From RHKX01 sp963826475 (GTDB lineage Bacteria > Actinomycetota > Thermoleophilia > Solirubrobacterales > 70-9): a stretch of DNA of 64,000 nt. The position numbers were made by a program, and so were the translations under genes. The stretch lies in the NCBI GenBank assembly GCA_963826475.1, contig CAWGXC010000003.1, positions 2,046,001 through 2,110,000 on the forward strand. The letters run 5' to 3'. The notes under the pieces are model-generated. The model saw only the letters and a list, made by a program, of their open reading frames with translations. It searched no databases and had not been told where the DNA came from. Positions 17,538 to 27,621 of this stretch are shown here, piece by piece; positions within the stretch are counted from its first letter, which is position 1, and every line of letters starts with the position of its first letter.

Positions 17538-18503
17538 CTAGAAGCGGTACTCGCGCTCGGACGCGTGCCGCTCGAGCGCCAGCCCGACCAGCCGGTCGCA
17601 TAGGTCCGGGTAACTCAGTCCGCCGGCCTCGAAGAGCTTCGCGAAGACGCTGGTCTCCGTGAATCCCGGAATCGTGTTGAGCTCGTTGACGAGCACCTCG
17701 CCGTCGGCCATGACGAAGAAGTCACACCGCGCGAGACCGGTGCAGCCGCAGGCCGTGTAGACCTCGGCCGCCAGCTCCCGGACCCGTGCCACCGCGGCCT
17801 CGCCGATCGGTGCCGGGACCAACAGCTCCATGCCGCCGGGCTCGTACTTCGCCGCGTAGTGGTACCACTCGGCCTCGGTCACCACCTGCCCCGGCATCGA
17901 GGTCTCCGGCTCGTCGTTGCCGATCACCGAGCACTCGACCTCGAGCCCATCGCAGTGCGCCTCGACGATCACCCGCGGGTCGTAGCCGCGCGCCGTCTCC
18001 ACCGCCGCCTCCAGGGCGGGGGGCTCCTCGACCTTGAGGATGCCGACGCTCGAGCCGAGCCGTGACGGCTTGACCCAGACGGGCCACCCCATCTCCGCGA
18101 CGCGCTCGCGCCAGCCGGCATCGCCCGCGGCGCAGAAGTCCACCTGCGCGATGCCGCGATCGCGCAACAGGCGCTTGAAGATCAGCTTGTCGATCGTGAC
18201 CGCGGCGGCGAGCACTCCCGGCCCGACGTAGGGAACGTCGAGGCACTCGAGCAGTCCCTGCACCGTCCCGTCCTCCCCGAACGGCCCGTGCAGGACCGGG
18301 AAGGCGACGTCACAGCCGAGCAGTCCGCCCGCGGCGCGGAGCTCCACCTCCACTCCGTCGGCGATCCATCGTCCGTCGGGCTCGATCACCACGTCGACGA
18401 CCTCGTGACCGGCACCCCGCAGTCCCTCGCCGACCGCGGCCCCGGAGCGCAGCGACACCTCGTGCTCGCTCGAGCGGCCGCCACGGAGCACCGCCACCCT
18501 CAT
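17538..18503 (-). CDS. ddl: D-alanine--D-alanine ligase (first of two)
   Basis: A 321-aa ATP-grasp enzyme joining two D-Ala for peptidoglycan precursors. 'MRVAVLRGGRSSEHEVSLRSG' carries the N-terminal Glu and Ser, and 'FPVLHGPFGEDGTVQGLLE' and 'VWVKPSRLGSSVGILKVE' follow. 'YHYAAKYEPGG' keeps the omega-loop Lys-Tyr of D-Ala-specific ligases (VanA-type enzymes differ here). 'RCDFFV' and 'VNELNTIPGFTETS' supply the metal ligands. Its start overlaps the pknB stop by 4 bp, so it is the last gene of the kinase operon. Confidence 0.95.
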   Translation of the reverse strand: MRVAVLRGGRSSEHEVSLRSGAAVGEGLRGAGHEVVDVVIEPDGRWIADGVEVELRAAGGLLGCDVAFPVLHGPFGEDGTVQGLLECLDVPYVGPGVLAAAVTIDKLIFKRLLRDRGIAQVDFCAAGDAGWRERVAEMGWPVWVKPSRLGSSVGILKVEEPPALEAAVETARGYDPRVIVEAHCDGLEVECSVIGNDEPETSMPGQVVTEAEWYHYAAKYEPGGMELLVPAPIGEAAVARVRELAAEVYTACGCTGLARCDFFVMADGEVLVNELNTIPGFTETSVFAKLFEAGGLSYPDLCDRLVGLALERHASEREYRF

Positions 18504-20353
18504 GGCGTCGTCGTGGTGGTCGTGGTCGTGGAGGTACTCGTCGAGGTGGTGGAGGTCGTGGTCGTCGGCGGTGGAGCCGGCTTCGTGTACTTGCCGACGG
18601 TCAGCGTCACGCGATCTCCGGGGCTGAGCCTCGAGCCCGAGCCGGGAGCCTGGTTCTGGACGATCCCGTCCTGGGAGGAGTCGGTGACGTCCTGGGAGAT
18701 GACCGTCACGCTCAGGCCCAGCTTCTCGAGCTTGCGGGTCGCGTAGGTCAGCTTCTGCCCGACGTAGTCGCCGAGCGTGATCGTGCCGATTCCCGACGAG
18801 TACTCGATCCGCACCGTCGAACCAAGCTTGGCGGTCGTGCCCCCGCTGGGGTTCTGCGTGATCACCCGGCCCGCTGGCTCGTCGGAGTCGACCGGTTCCG
18901 CGTTGACGACGAAGCCCGCCTTCTCGAGCGCGTTGGTCGCCTTCGCCCGATCCACTCCAACGACGCTCGGGACGTCCATCGTCCGCGCGCCCGAGGAGAC
19001 GTTCAGCGTCACGGTCTCCCCCGGCTTCGTCGGGAATCCCTGACCCGGATCGGAGCTGATCACCGTGCCGGCGGGAACGGAGTCGGAGGGTTGCTTGTGG
19101 ACGTCGGACTCGAATCCGAGGTCCTTCAGCTTCTTCTTCGCCTCCGCCACCGTCAAACCGGCCACCGCAGGGATGTTGACGGTTCCCGGCCCGAGGCTGA
19201 CGGTGATCGTCACCGTCGAACCCTCGTCGACCTTCTCCTTCGCCCGCGGATCGCTCTCGATCACCGTGTCGGCCGGGGCGGAGTTCCGCACCGGATCGGG
19301 ATCCGCCTTCAGGCCGGCGTTCTGCAGGGCGAGGGTGGCCTCGGCCTGGCTGTCGCCGATCACGTCCGGCACGACGACCTTGTCGGGCCTGGTCAGGAAG
19401 TAGGCGACGATCGCGGCGACGATCAGCAGCAGGACGATCGCGGCGAGGGTCCCGTTGCGCCGGCGGTTGTCCGGGAGCAGCTCCTGCTCGGCGAGGATCG
19501 CCTCGTAGCGCTCCGTGTGGCCGGGAGATCGCTCGGGATCGAGCTCCGCGGCATCGAGCGCAGCGGTCATCTCGGCGGCGCTGCCGTAGCGCGCTGCCGG
19601 ATCCTTCGCCAACGCCCTGAGCACGACCGCGTCCAGCGCGGGAGAGACCGCCGGGTTGATCTCGCTCGGCGCCCGGGGAGCCTCGGTGACCTGCTTCATC
19701 GCGATCGCCACCGCGTTCTCGCCGTCGAACGGGACGCGCCCGGTCAGCATCTCGAAGAGCATCACCCCGATCGAGTAGATGTCCGTCGCGGGGGTGACCT
19801 CCATCCCCTGCGCCTGCTCGGGGCTGAGGTACTGCGAGGTCCCCATCACCGATCCGGTCTGGGTGATCTCGGAGTTGCCGGCGCGGGCGATGCCGAAGTC
19901 GGTGACGCGGATCCGGCCATCGCGGTCGATCAGCACGTTCATCGGCTTCAGATCCCGGTGCACGATCCCCTTCGAATGCGCGAAGCCCGCCGCGGCGAGG
20001 ACCTGGCGCGCCACCTCCACGGCGCCGCCGGTGTCAAGGCCCTGGTTGATCAGGTCGCGCAGCGACGAGCCCTCGACCAGCTCCATGGCGATGTAATAGG
20101 TGTCCTCGTACGTGCCCCGGTCATAGACCGCAACCACGTTCGGGTGCTGGAGGCCGGCCGCGGAGGAGGCCTCGCGGCGGAAGCGCTCGACGAACTCCCT
20201 GTCGCGGGAGAAGTTCTCGTGCAGGACCTTGATCGCGACGTCGCGGCCGAGATCGGTGTCGTTGGCGCGCCAGACGTCCGCCATCCCGCCGGAGCCGATC
20301 CGCTCGACCAGCCGGTAGCGGCCGTCGATCACGTCCTGTGGATTGAGCCTCAT
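18500..20353 (-). CDS. pknB: PASTA-domain Ser/Thr kinase PknB
   Basis: A 617-aa sensor kinase of cell-wall synthesis. The kinase domain is about residues 12-275, with 'IGSGGMADVWRA', 'VAIKVL', 'HRDLKPMNVLID' and 'DFGIARA'. The activation loop 'TQTGSVMGTSQYLSPEQ' matches the autophosphorylated loop of mycobacterial PknB. A single membrane helix ('AAIVLLLIVAAIVAYFL', about 308-324) precedes four PASTA repeats that bind peptidoglycan or lipid II. The protein ends in a Thr/Ser run of about 20 residues. It lies in an ATGA-overlapped chain with pbpA and ddl, as in the mycobacterial order. Confidence 0.96.
   Translation of the reverse strand: MRLNPQDVIDGRYRLVERIGSGGMADVWRANDTDLGRDVAIKVLHENFSRDREFVERFRREASSAAGLQHPNVVAVYDRGTYEDTYYIAMELVEGSSLRDLINQGLDTGGAVEVARQVLAAAGFAHSKGIVHRDLKPMNVLIDRDGRIRVTDFGIARAGNSEITQTGSVMGTSQYLSPEQAQGMEVTPATDIYSIGVMLFEMLTGRVPFDGENAVAIAMKQVTEAPRAPSEINPAVSPALDAVVLRALAKDPAARYGSAAEMTAALDAAELDPERSPGHTERYEAILAEQELLPDNRRRNGTLAAIVLLLIVAAIVAYFLTRPDKVVVPDVIGDSQAEATLALQNAGLKADPDPVRNSAPADTVIESDPRAKEKVDEGSTVTITVSLGPGTVNIPAVAGLTVAEAKKKLKDLGFESDVHKQPSDSVPAGTVISSDPGQGFPTKPGETVTLNVSSGARTMDVPSVVGVDRAKATNALEKAGFVVNAEPVDSDEPAGRVITQNPSGGTTAKLGSTVRIEYSSGIGTITLGDYVGQKLTYATRKLEKLGLSVTVISQDVTDSSQDGIVQNQAPGSGSRLSPGDRVTLTVGKYTKPAPPPTTTTSTTSTSTSTTTTTTTTP
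18501..18572 (-). repeat. Low-complexity Thr/Ser codon tract (3' end of pknB)
   Basis: ACG/ACC/TCG/ACT codons repeat here and encode the Thr-rich tail of PknB. The plus strand reads as GTC/GTG-type triplets. It is prone to slippage, and an O-glycosylated or phosphorylated tail is possible. Confidence 0.7.
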
Positions 20354-21819
20354 CCGCCGCCGTTCAGGATGTCCTGCATCACGGCGGTCGCGATCGGCCC
20401 GGCGACCTCGCCACCGAAGCAGCCGTTGCAGCTCTCGATCGTCGCGGCCACCGCGATCTGGGGGTCGTCGACGGGCGCGAACGCGATGAACCAGGGTTGG
20501 TTGGTCCCCTCGAGATCGATCTCCGCCGTTCCCGTCTTGCCGGCGAACGGCGTCCCGCCGAGGTCACCGGCGAGGCCCGCCGCCGTTCCCTCGTCGACGA
20601 CGTTGGTCATCATCTGCGTGAGCTGGGCGGCCGTTTCCGAGCTGATCACCTCGCTCTGGACCTCGGGGCTGAGCGAGCTCGTGGTGCGCCCGTCGGGATC
20701 CTTGATCTCCTGGATCAGCGTCGGCTTCATCAGGTTGCCGCCGTTGGCGATGGTCGCTGCGACCTCGGCCATCTGAAACGGGGTGGCGAGGATCTGCCCC
20801 TCCTGCCCACCCTGGCCGATCGCGACGCGGCCGACGTCGAAGCCGGAGTCGGTCAGCGCCAGATCGCCCTTCTTGCCCGAGGCGAAGACTCCGCTCGGCG
20901 CCTTCTGGCCGTCGGGCAGCTCGACCTGCGGGTCCTTCTCGAAGCCGAACCGCCTCATGTACTCGAGCATCGTGTCCTCGCCCACCCGCTCGCCCACCTG
21001 GGCGAAGTAGGTGTTGACCGAGTTGGTCAAGGCGTCCTGCATGGTCTCGCCGGGAAAGTCCTGGTCGTAGTCGTTGGCGAGCGGCGTGCCGCTGATGTCG
21101 ATGCCGGAAGGCGAGTCGATCGGCTCGTCGGCGCTCACGGCACCTGAGTCCAGCGCCGCGGCCGCGGTGACGACCTTCATCGTCGAGCCGGGCGGATAGG
21201 GCCGCTGGATCGCGCGGTTCGTCAACACCGAGGGATCGGCGGTGTTGAGCTTGTCCTGTTCCGCCGGCACGGTGTTCGGGTCGTAGCCGGGGGTGCTGGC
21301 CATCACCCGCACCGCGCCCGTCTGCGGCTCGATCGCGACGACCGCTCCGGGGCTGCCCTGCCCGTTCAGCTGGTCGGTCGCCAGTTGCTGGGCACCCGCG
21401 TCCAGCGTCGTGACGACGTCGGAGCCGGCCTGGGAGTGGCCCTGGAGCTGGTCCAGGATCGTCAGGAACTCGTTGTCCTCACCGGTGAGCGGCCCCTGCT
21501 CGGCGGCCTCCAGCCCGGAGTTCCCCTGGGTCAGGAAGCTGTAGCCGACCGGGTTGCCGAAGAGGGTGCCCAGCGGGTAGTTGCGGACGTAGCGCAGGGA
21601 CCCACCCTTGCCCTTCGCCTTGCTCTCGGCGATCACCTTCCCGTCGGAGCTGATGATCTTGCCGCGCTTGATCTGCTGGGCCTCGAAGAGGGGGCGCTTG
21701 TTCTCGGTCTTCGCCTGCAGGTCCTCGGCGTCGAAGACCGACCACTTGCTCGTGAAGCCGACGAGCAGCGCGAAGAGGACCAGCATCGCCAGGAAGAGGC
21801 GCGAGATCGGGGCGTTCAC
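20350..21819 (-). CDS. pbpA: Penicillin-binding protein 2 / PbpA (peptidoglycan D,D-transpeptidase)
   Basis: A 489-aa class B PBP. An N-terminal anchor ('RLFLAMLVLFALLVGF') is followed by a dimerisation region ('KRGKIISSDGKVIAES') and a transpeptidase domain with the three catalytic motifs: 'YPPGSTMKVVTAA' (SxxK), 'TNSVNTYFAQ' (SxN) and 'FAGKTGTAEID' (KTG). It cross-links peptides in septal or elongation peptidoglycan and partners the adjacent RodA-type polymerase; the genes overlap by ATGA. The order rodA-pbpA-pknB equals that of the mycobacterial locus. Confidence 0.95.
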   Translation of the reverse strand: MNAPISRLFLAMLVLFALLVGFTSKWSVFDAEDLQAKTENKRPLFEAQQIKRGKIISSDGKVIAESKAKGKGGSLRYVRNYPLGTLFGNPVGYSFLTQGNSGLEAAEQGPLTGEDNEFLTILDQLQGHSQAGSDVVTTLDAGAQQLATDQLNGQGSPGAVVAIEPQTGAVRVMASTPGYDPNTVPAEQDKLNTADPSVLTNRAIQRPYPPGSTMKVVTAAAALDSGAVSADEPIDSPSGIDISGTPLANDYDQDFPGETMQDALTNSVNTYFAQVGERVGEDTMLEYMRRFGFEKDPQVELPDGQKAPSGVFASGKKGDLALTDSGFDVGRVAIGQGGQEGQILATPFQMAEVAATIANGGNLMKPTLIQEIKDPDGRTTSSLSPEVQSEVISSETAAQLTQMMTNVVDEGTAAGLAGDLGGTPFAGKTGTAEIDLEGTNQPWFIAFAPVDDPQIAVAATIESCNGCFGGEVAGPIATAVMQDILNGGG

Positions 21820-23132
21820 AGGACCCCCTCCCCACGGGCGGTCGGCGGGCGGCGGGCGCGATCGGAGACCAGCAGGAGCAGGGCCAGCAGCACCATGTTC
21901 GCGAGCACCGAGCTGCCGCCGTAGGAGATGAACGGCAGCGTGACGCCCGTCAGCGGGATCACCCTGATCACGCCGCCGATGATCACGAACGCCTGCAGCG
22001 CGAAGATCGCGGTCAGGCCCGCGGCGAGCAGCTTGGAGAAGCCGTCGGGGGCGATCGTCGCGATCTTGAAGCCGCGGGCGGCGATGAGCATGTAGATCAG
22101 GATCACCCCGCAGCCACCGAAGAGCCCGAGCTCGTTGACGATCAGGGCATAGATGAAGTCCGTCTGAACCTGCGGGATCAGGGTGATGTCGGAGCCGGGG
22201 GCGTAAAGCAGGGATTCACCGATGCCCTTGCCGAACAGCCCGCCGTCCGCCTGGGCGAACATCGACTGCAGCACCTGATAGCCGTCGGCGTTCCCCGCCG
22301 CGTGATACGGGTCTAGCCAGAGGTCGACGCGATCCTGCACGTGGCCGACGGTCGACGCGAAGAACCAGGCCCCGACGAGGAACATGAGCAGGCCGATCAG
22401 GACGAACGAGATCCGATTCGTCGCGACGTAGATCAGTGCCAGGAAGCCGCCGAAGAACATCAGCGAACTACCGAGGTCGCGGATGAAGACCAGCATCACC
22501 ATCGCCGCCCCCCACACGACGAGCATCGGCCCGAGGTGCTTGAGCGGCGGGAACGTGATCCCGGCGAACCGCTTGGCACCGACGACGAGCACCTCGCGGT
22601 GCTCGCGGAGGTAGCTGGCGAGGAAGATGATCACGGCGAGCTTGCCGAACTCGGCGGGCTGGAAGGCGAGCGGGCCGATCTTCACGCCGAGGTAGGCCCC
22701 GTTCACCTGCGAGCCGAGGACCGGCATCCGCGGCAGCATCAACAGGGCGAGGCCCCCGGTGACGATCAGGTACCGGTAGCGCTCGAGCACGTGGTAGTCC
22801 TTGAGGAAGACGATCGTCGCCATGAACAGGATCAGCCCGACGACGAACCAGTTGGCCTGGTCGCGGGCGAAGCTCTCGTCGATCCGGTAGAGCATCACCA
22901 GCCCGATCGCGGCCAGCAGGGCCACGAGGGGGAACAGGTAGGGGTCGGCGTGTGGGAGGCGGAAGCGCAGGAAGACGTGCGCGGCGAGGCAGATCGCGAA
23001 GAAGTAGGCCCCGAAGATGAGGCTGGTGTTGGCGAGCTCGTCGCCGCGGACGACGAAGACCGCGGCGAACCCCGCGACGAGCAGGCCGGCCACCGGGATG
23101 AGGCCGAGCAGCTCGCGGTTGCGGGCGCTCAA
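21816..23132 (-). CDS. rodA: FtsW/RodA/SpoVE-family peptidoglycan glycosyltransferase
   Basis: A 438-aa SEDS protein with about 10-12 membrane segments. It shows 'LGVKIGPLAFQPAEFGKLAV', 'RDLGSSLMFFGGFLALIYVA', 'QSMFAQADGGLFGKGIGES' and the terminal 'GVTLPFISYGGSSVLANM', the diagnostic SEDS signature. It polymerises lipid II into glycan strands together with a class B PBP, here the overlapping pbpA. It could serve division or elongation; context favours the mycobacterial RodA role. Confidence 0.95.
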   Translation of the reverse strand: MSARNRELLGLIPVAGLLVAGFAAVFVVRGDELANTSLIFGAYFFAICLAAHVFLRFRLPHADPYLFPLVALLAAIGLVMLYRIDESFARDQANWFVVGLILFMATIVFLKDYHVLERYRYLIVTGGLALLMLPRMPVLGSQVNGAYLGVKIGPLAFQPAEFGKLAVIIFLASYLREHREVLVVGAKRFAGITFPPLKHLGPMLVVWGAAMVMLVFIRDLGSSLMFFGGFLALIYVATNRISFVLIGLLMFLVGAWFFASTVGHVQDRVDLWLDPYHAAGNADGYQVLQSMFAQADGGLFGKGIGESLLYAPGSDITLIPQVQTDFIYALIVNELGLFGGCGVILIYMLIAARGFKIATIAPDGFSKLLAAGLTAIFALQAFVIIGGVIRVIPLTGVTLPFISYGGSSVLANMVLLALLLLVSDRARRPPTARGEGVL

Positions 23133-24432
23133 CCTCCGCCCCCGCCGGAACCACCCGGCGTCGTGGTCGTCGCCGAGCCGTTCTGCGACGTGGACGCCGT
23201 GGACCCACCGGTTGCGTTGGCGCCCTGGGCGGCCTCGGCCTGAACCGCCCTCTCGAGGTCGGCGATCAGCGATTCGGCGTCGCCGCGGGAGCGAAGCTCG
23301 TGATCGACGGCCACGGCGCGGCGGTCCTCCGGGAGCTGGTCGAGCGCGATGGCGGAGGGATCGACCTCCGAGTAGAGCCCGATCCCGAAGGGAAGGTCGT
23401 AGGGAAGGCCGCGATAGAGGGCGACCTGCCCGCCCCCGTCGACGCCGAGGAACCAGACCTGGCGGGCCCCGAAGATCGCGGCTGCGATCACCGCCGCCAG
23501 GACGAGCATCCCGACGAGGGCCTTAAGCACCCCCCGGCCGCGACCGCGCGAGGGCTCGGGCCTGGGGCTCATCGCAGCCGCACCCGGGGCCTTGGTCCGC
23601 CGCGATGGTGGCGCGGACGCGGGCTCGCGGGCGCCGGCCCGGATCGCTTCGGCGGAGAGCCCGGCCTCCTCGGCGCTGGACCCGACGAGCGTCTTCCCCT
23701 CCTCCCCCTCCGGCACGTCCGCCGACTCGAGCCGGAACAGGACCACGGTGATGTTGTCGCGGCCGCCGCGATCGTTGGCGGCGCGAATCAGCCGGCGCCC
23801 GGTGCGCTCCAGATCCCCTTCACGCGAGAGGATCGCGAGCAGGTCCTGGTCGGAGAGCATCGTCGTCAGCCCGTCGGAGCAGAGCAGGAAGACGTCGCCC
23901 GCGCGCGCCCGGACGGTCAGCGTGTCGACCTCGACGTTCGGTTCCGGGCCCAGCGCCCGGGTGATCACCGACCGCTGCGGATGCTCGGCGGCCTGCTCGC
24001 GGGTCAGCTTCCCCTGACGCCTCAGCTCCTCGACGAGTGAGTGATCGTTGGTGATCTGGCGGAGCTTGCCGTCGCGGAAGACGTAGGCGCGACTGTCGCC
24101 GACGTGGCCGAAGCTGATCTCGTCCCCCTTGACGAGGGCCGCGGTCAGGGTGGTCCCCATGCCGGAGCGGTCCGTATCGGTCTGCGCGAGGTCGAAGATC
24201 TGGCGGTTGGCGGCCTTCGCCGTCCGCTTGAGCAGCTCCTCGGGCGGCGCCTCGTCCCCGGCCAGACTCTCGAACGCCTCGACGGCCACCTGGGAGGCGA
24301 CCTCCCCCGCCTGAGCTCCGCCCATGCCGTCGGCGACCGCGAACAGCGGCGCGCGGGAGAAGAACGAGTCCTCGTTGGCCTCCCGCTGACGGCCCGTGTC
24401 CGTGAGCTGGGCTGACTCGGCGATGCGCAGCA

Positions 24433-24433
<1 letters not shown>
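23129..24433 (-). CDS. pstP: PP2C-type Ser/Thr protein phosphatase PstP
   Basis: About 434 aa. The N-terminal PPM domain (residues about 5-235) has metal-binding motifs 'REANEDSFF', 'LFAVADGMGGAQAG', 'GHVGDSRAYVFRDG', 'LLCSDGLTTM' and 'GGRDNITVVLFR'. A linker, a membrane helix ('LVGMLVLAAVIAAAIFGA') and a short external domain ending in Ser/Thr/Gly-rich sequence follow. It dephosphorylates PknB and its substrates. The start is ATG 24433, overlapping the fhaB stop as TGATG; TTG 24436 is less likely. The stop overlaps rodA by 4 bp. Confidence 0.95.
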
Positions 24434-24921
<488 letters not shown>

Positions 24922-24955
24922 GTCGTCACCTCGCGCTGGAGGGTTACGGCGGGGC

Positions 24956-25726
24956 TCACTGCTCGATGTCGAACGTGAACGAGACGGTTCCGAGCGATAC
25001 ATCGTCGCCGGGAGCGAGCCGCGAGGTCTCGACCCTGCGCCCGTTGACCTTGACTCCGTTCGTCGAGCCGAGGTCCACGATCTGCCAGTCCCCGGACGAG
25101 TTGCGGCGCAGCTCGGCGTGGCGACGGGAGACGTTCTGATCATCGAGGACGCAGTCGCACTCCCGCGAGCGGCCGAGCACCGCGACCGGACCGTCGAGGA
25201 CGTAGCGGCGGTCGTTGAGCGAGACGATCGCGCGCGTCTGCGTCAGCGGCGCGGCGGGCTTGTGAGCGCCGCGCGGCTCCTTCTGCTTGACCGGTGCCGA
25301 GTAGACCATCGTGTGCCCGTGCTGGCCCTGCTCGCCGGTGTCCCCTTTGCGAACCGGAGGCTTGACCAGCCGCGGCTGGATCCCGAACTCGCCGAGGCGC
25401 AGGCGGTCGTCGGTCTCGATCGTCACCTCGGGCCGGGTGAGCAGCGCGTAGTCCTGGCGGCGGGCGTGCTCGAGCAGATAGGCCGAGAGCTCCTGTGAGA
25501 GCGACCTCGTGTAGCCCTCGAGCCGCTCGTGGTCCTCCGTTGACAGCCAGACCGTGTAGCTGTTCGGCGCATATACCTGAGAGACCGACGCGGTCCGATG
25601 GGAGTCCATTTCCTTGGCGAGCTTGCGCGCAATTTCGACAGGCTGAACCTGGGAGCTGAAGGCGCGACTGAAGACGCCCTCGACGAGCCCCTCGATCCTC
25701 GCTTCGAGATTACGTAGAACGCTCAT
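24956..25726 (-). CDS. fhaA: FhaA: DUF3662 plus FHA-domain protein
   Basis: A 256-aa protein from ATG 25726. The N-terminal DUF3662 domain (about 1-115; 'LEARIEGLVEGVFSRAFSSQ', 'VYAPNSYTVWLS') is joined by a linker to a C-terminal FHA domain ('VAVLGRSRECDCVLDDQNVS', 'RRHAEL', 'GSTNGVKVNG'). FhaA homologues bind phosphorylated PknB and the MviN pseudokinase domain, tying phosphorylation to lipid II export. Shorter than mycobacterial FhaA, which has a long Gly/Pro-rich linker. Part of the minus-strand kinase/cell-wall operon. Confidence 0.94.
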   Translation of the reverse strand: MSVLRNLEARIEGLVEGVFSRAFSSQVQPVEIARKLAKEMDSHRTASVSQVYAPNSYTVWLSTEDHERLEGYTRSLSQELSAYLLEHARRQDYALLTRPEVTIETDDRLRLGEFGIQPRLVKPPVRKGDTGEQGQHGHTMVYSAPVKQKEPRGAHKPAAPLTQTRAIVSLNDRRYVLDGPVAVLGRSRECDCVLDDQNVSRRHAELRRNSSGDWQIVDLGSTNGVKVNGRRVETSRLAPGDDVSLGTVSFTFDIEQ

Positions 25727-25788
25727 GGGAAATGGGTCGGCGCGCGCCGGCCATGATCCCTGCCAGCGCGCGAGGGACGGTCGGAATC

Positions 25789-27513
25789 CTACGGCAACCC
25801 GGCGCGCGAACCAGCGCCGTGGAGCGCGGCCTGCACATGCTTGGCCGCTGCGCGGGTTGCTCGGATCTCTCCATCGGCGAGCGGCAGGGTCGCAGGATTG
25901 AGCGGGGGACGGGGTGTTCGGCGGACCGCCGGAGCCGGCGGACTCGAGCGGATCAGGGTCGGAAGCGCCGCTGCGACGCTGGATTCCCCGGCCCACTGAC
26001 GCAGATCCGGGCGGCCGTGGCGATCCCAGATGGCGGCGGCGACGGCGGCGATCAGCGCCGGGGCCAGGAGCACGGTGGGCACGGCATCCGCTCCCGCCGC
26101 CCCGAGCGAGGCGACGATGACGGCTGACCACAGCAGGCCCCCGACGGCGGCGCCGGCCGCGCTGGTCGCGTCGAGGAGCAGGCCGAGGAGGACCGTGCCG
26201 CCGACCCAGATCAGGCCGATCGAGATGGCTTCGGGTGTCAGCAACGGACCCAGGACCGAGTCGAGGGCCGTTGGGCCCGAGCTCGCCCACCCGGTGGCGT
26301 CGGCCGGCGCGGAGACCCCGAGGGCGCTGCCCAAGACCGCGCCGACGATCCCGGTCCACGCCCAGGCAAGCGCGGCGAGGGCGATGCGGACGGCGTTGCG
26401 CTCCTGCCGGGCGGCGACGGCGAGGAGCGCCGGAGCGGCGCCGAGCAACCCGAGCAGAGGGGCGAGGGCCGGCAGGACCCAATCGCGAGGGCGGGAGAGA
26501 GCCAGCGCCGAGGGCGCGAACAGCGCGGCGGCGACGATGGCGAGACCCGGCAGGCCGGCCAGCGATCCCACCAGCGCGATCACGCCCGCGCCGGCCAGGA
26601 CCGCGAGGGGGCGGGTCGGGATCTCGATCGGCTGAGTGGCGGGATCGCCGCCGTCCAGCGGTTCCGGGACCGCGCGATCGGGGTGCAGACCACCGCGCAG
26701 CCCCATCAGCGCCTCCCGCAGATCCGCCAGCTGCGGTCGCTCGAGGGGGTCGGGCAGGAGGCAGGCGTCGACGGCCGCGACGAGTGGGAGCGGCAGCTCC
26801 GGCCGGTACTCGCCGAGGCTCACCACCGGCTCGCCGATCTCCCGCGCGGTCGCCGCGGCGGTGGCTCTGAGGACCGGATTGACCCCCGCCCAGAGCTCGT
26901 AGAGCGTGAGGCCGAGCGAGTAGACGTCGGTCTCGGGGCCGATGTCCGACCCGAGCGCCTGCTCCGGCGACATGTAGGCGAGCGTGCCGACGACCTGCCC
27001 GGTGGCCGTCAGGGTCGGTGCATCCTCGACGCTGGCGATGCCGAAGTCGGCCAGCAGAGCCCGCTCGCCGGAATCCCGGGTGAAGCGCCCGCCCGAGCGG
27101 GCGCGGCGGACGAGGACGTTGTCGGGCTTGAGGTCTCGGTGGACCACGCCCGCGGCGTGGGCGTGGCTGAGGGCGGCGCAGAGCTCCGCGCCGACATCGG
27201 CTACCTCGCGGTCGGTGATCTCGGCCGTCCGGGCCAGCTCGCGGAGGTTCGGTCCCTCGACGAGCTCGCTGACCAGATAAGCGCAGCCGTTGTGTTCCCC
27301 GAGCTCGTAGAGCGTGACGATCCCCGGGTGATTGAGACGGGCGGCGGCGTGGGCCTCACGAAGGACCCGGCCGGCCGAGTCGCCGACGACGCCCTTGACC
27401 GCGACCCAACGGCAGAGCCGCTCGTCCCACGCGCGATGGACCGTCCCGTGTCCGCCATCACCGATGCGCTCGCCGATAGTGAACCGCTCGAGTACGAGCT
27501 CTCCTTCAACCAC
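25789..27513 (-). CDS. Ser/Thr protein kinase with polytopic C-terminal membrane domain
   Basis: About 574 aa from GTG 27513. The kinase domain (about 1-275) has 'IGDGGHGTVHRAWDERL', 'WVAVKGV', 'VVHRDLKPDNVLV' and 'LLADFGIAS'. 'TATGQVVGTLAYMSPEQALG' marks the activation segment. After residue about 310 come six to eight hydrophobic segments instead of the single helix of PknB. It lies 62 bp upstream of fhaA on the same strand and may head that operon, in the position expected for a second kinase such as PknA. The open frame continues upstream to 28404, but that part is antisense to another gene and lacks kinase-like sequence. Confidence 0.88.
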   Translation of the reverse strand: MVEGELVLERFTIGERIGDGGHGTVHRAWDERLCRWVAVKGVVGDSAGRVLREAHAAARLNHPGIVTLYELGEHNGCAYLVSELVEGPNLRELARTAEITDREVADVGAELCAALSHAHAAGVVHRDLKPDNVLVRRARSGGRFTRDSGERALLADFGIASVEDAPTLTATGQVVGTLAYMSPEQALGSDIGPETDVYSLGLTLYELWAGVNPVLRATAAATAREIGEPVVSLGEYRPELPLPLVAAVDACLLPDPLERPQLADLREALMGLRGGLHPDRAVPEPLDGGDPATQPIEIPTRPLAVLAGAGVIALVGSLAGLPGLAIVAAALFAPSALALSRPRDWVLPALAPLLGLLGAAPALLAVAARQERNAVRIALAALAWAWTGIVGAVLGSALGVSAPADATGWASSGPTALDSVLGPLLTPEAISIGLIWVGGTVLLGLLLDATSAAGAAVGGLLWSAVIVASLGAAGADAVPTVLLAPALIAAVAAAIWDRHGRPDLRQWAGESSVAAALPTLIRSSPPAPAVRRTPRPPLNPATLPLADGEIRATRAAAKHVQAALHGAGSRAGLP

Positions 27514-27621
27514 GAGTGCGATTTCGCCGCGCCGCGCCCCCCTCCTGCCGGAACGCCGGAGGTGGCGATCAGTGCCGCCCCGGCAGGGGTCATACTGCTT
27601 TTGGCGAAAGGCCCGGAAGCC

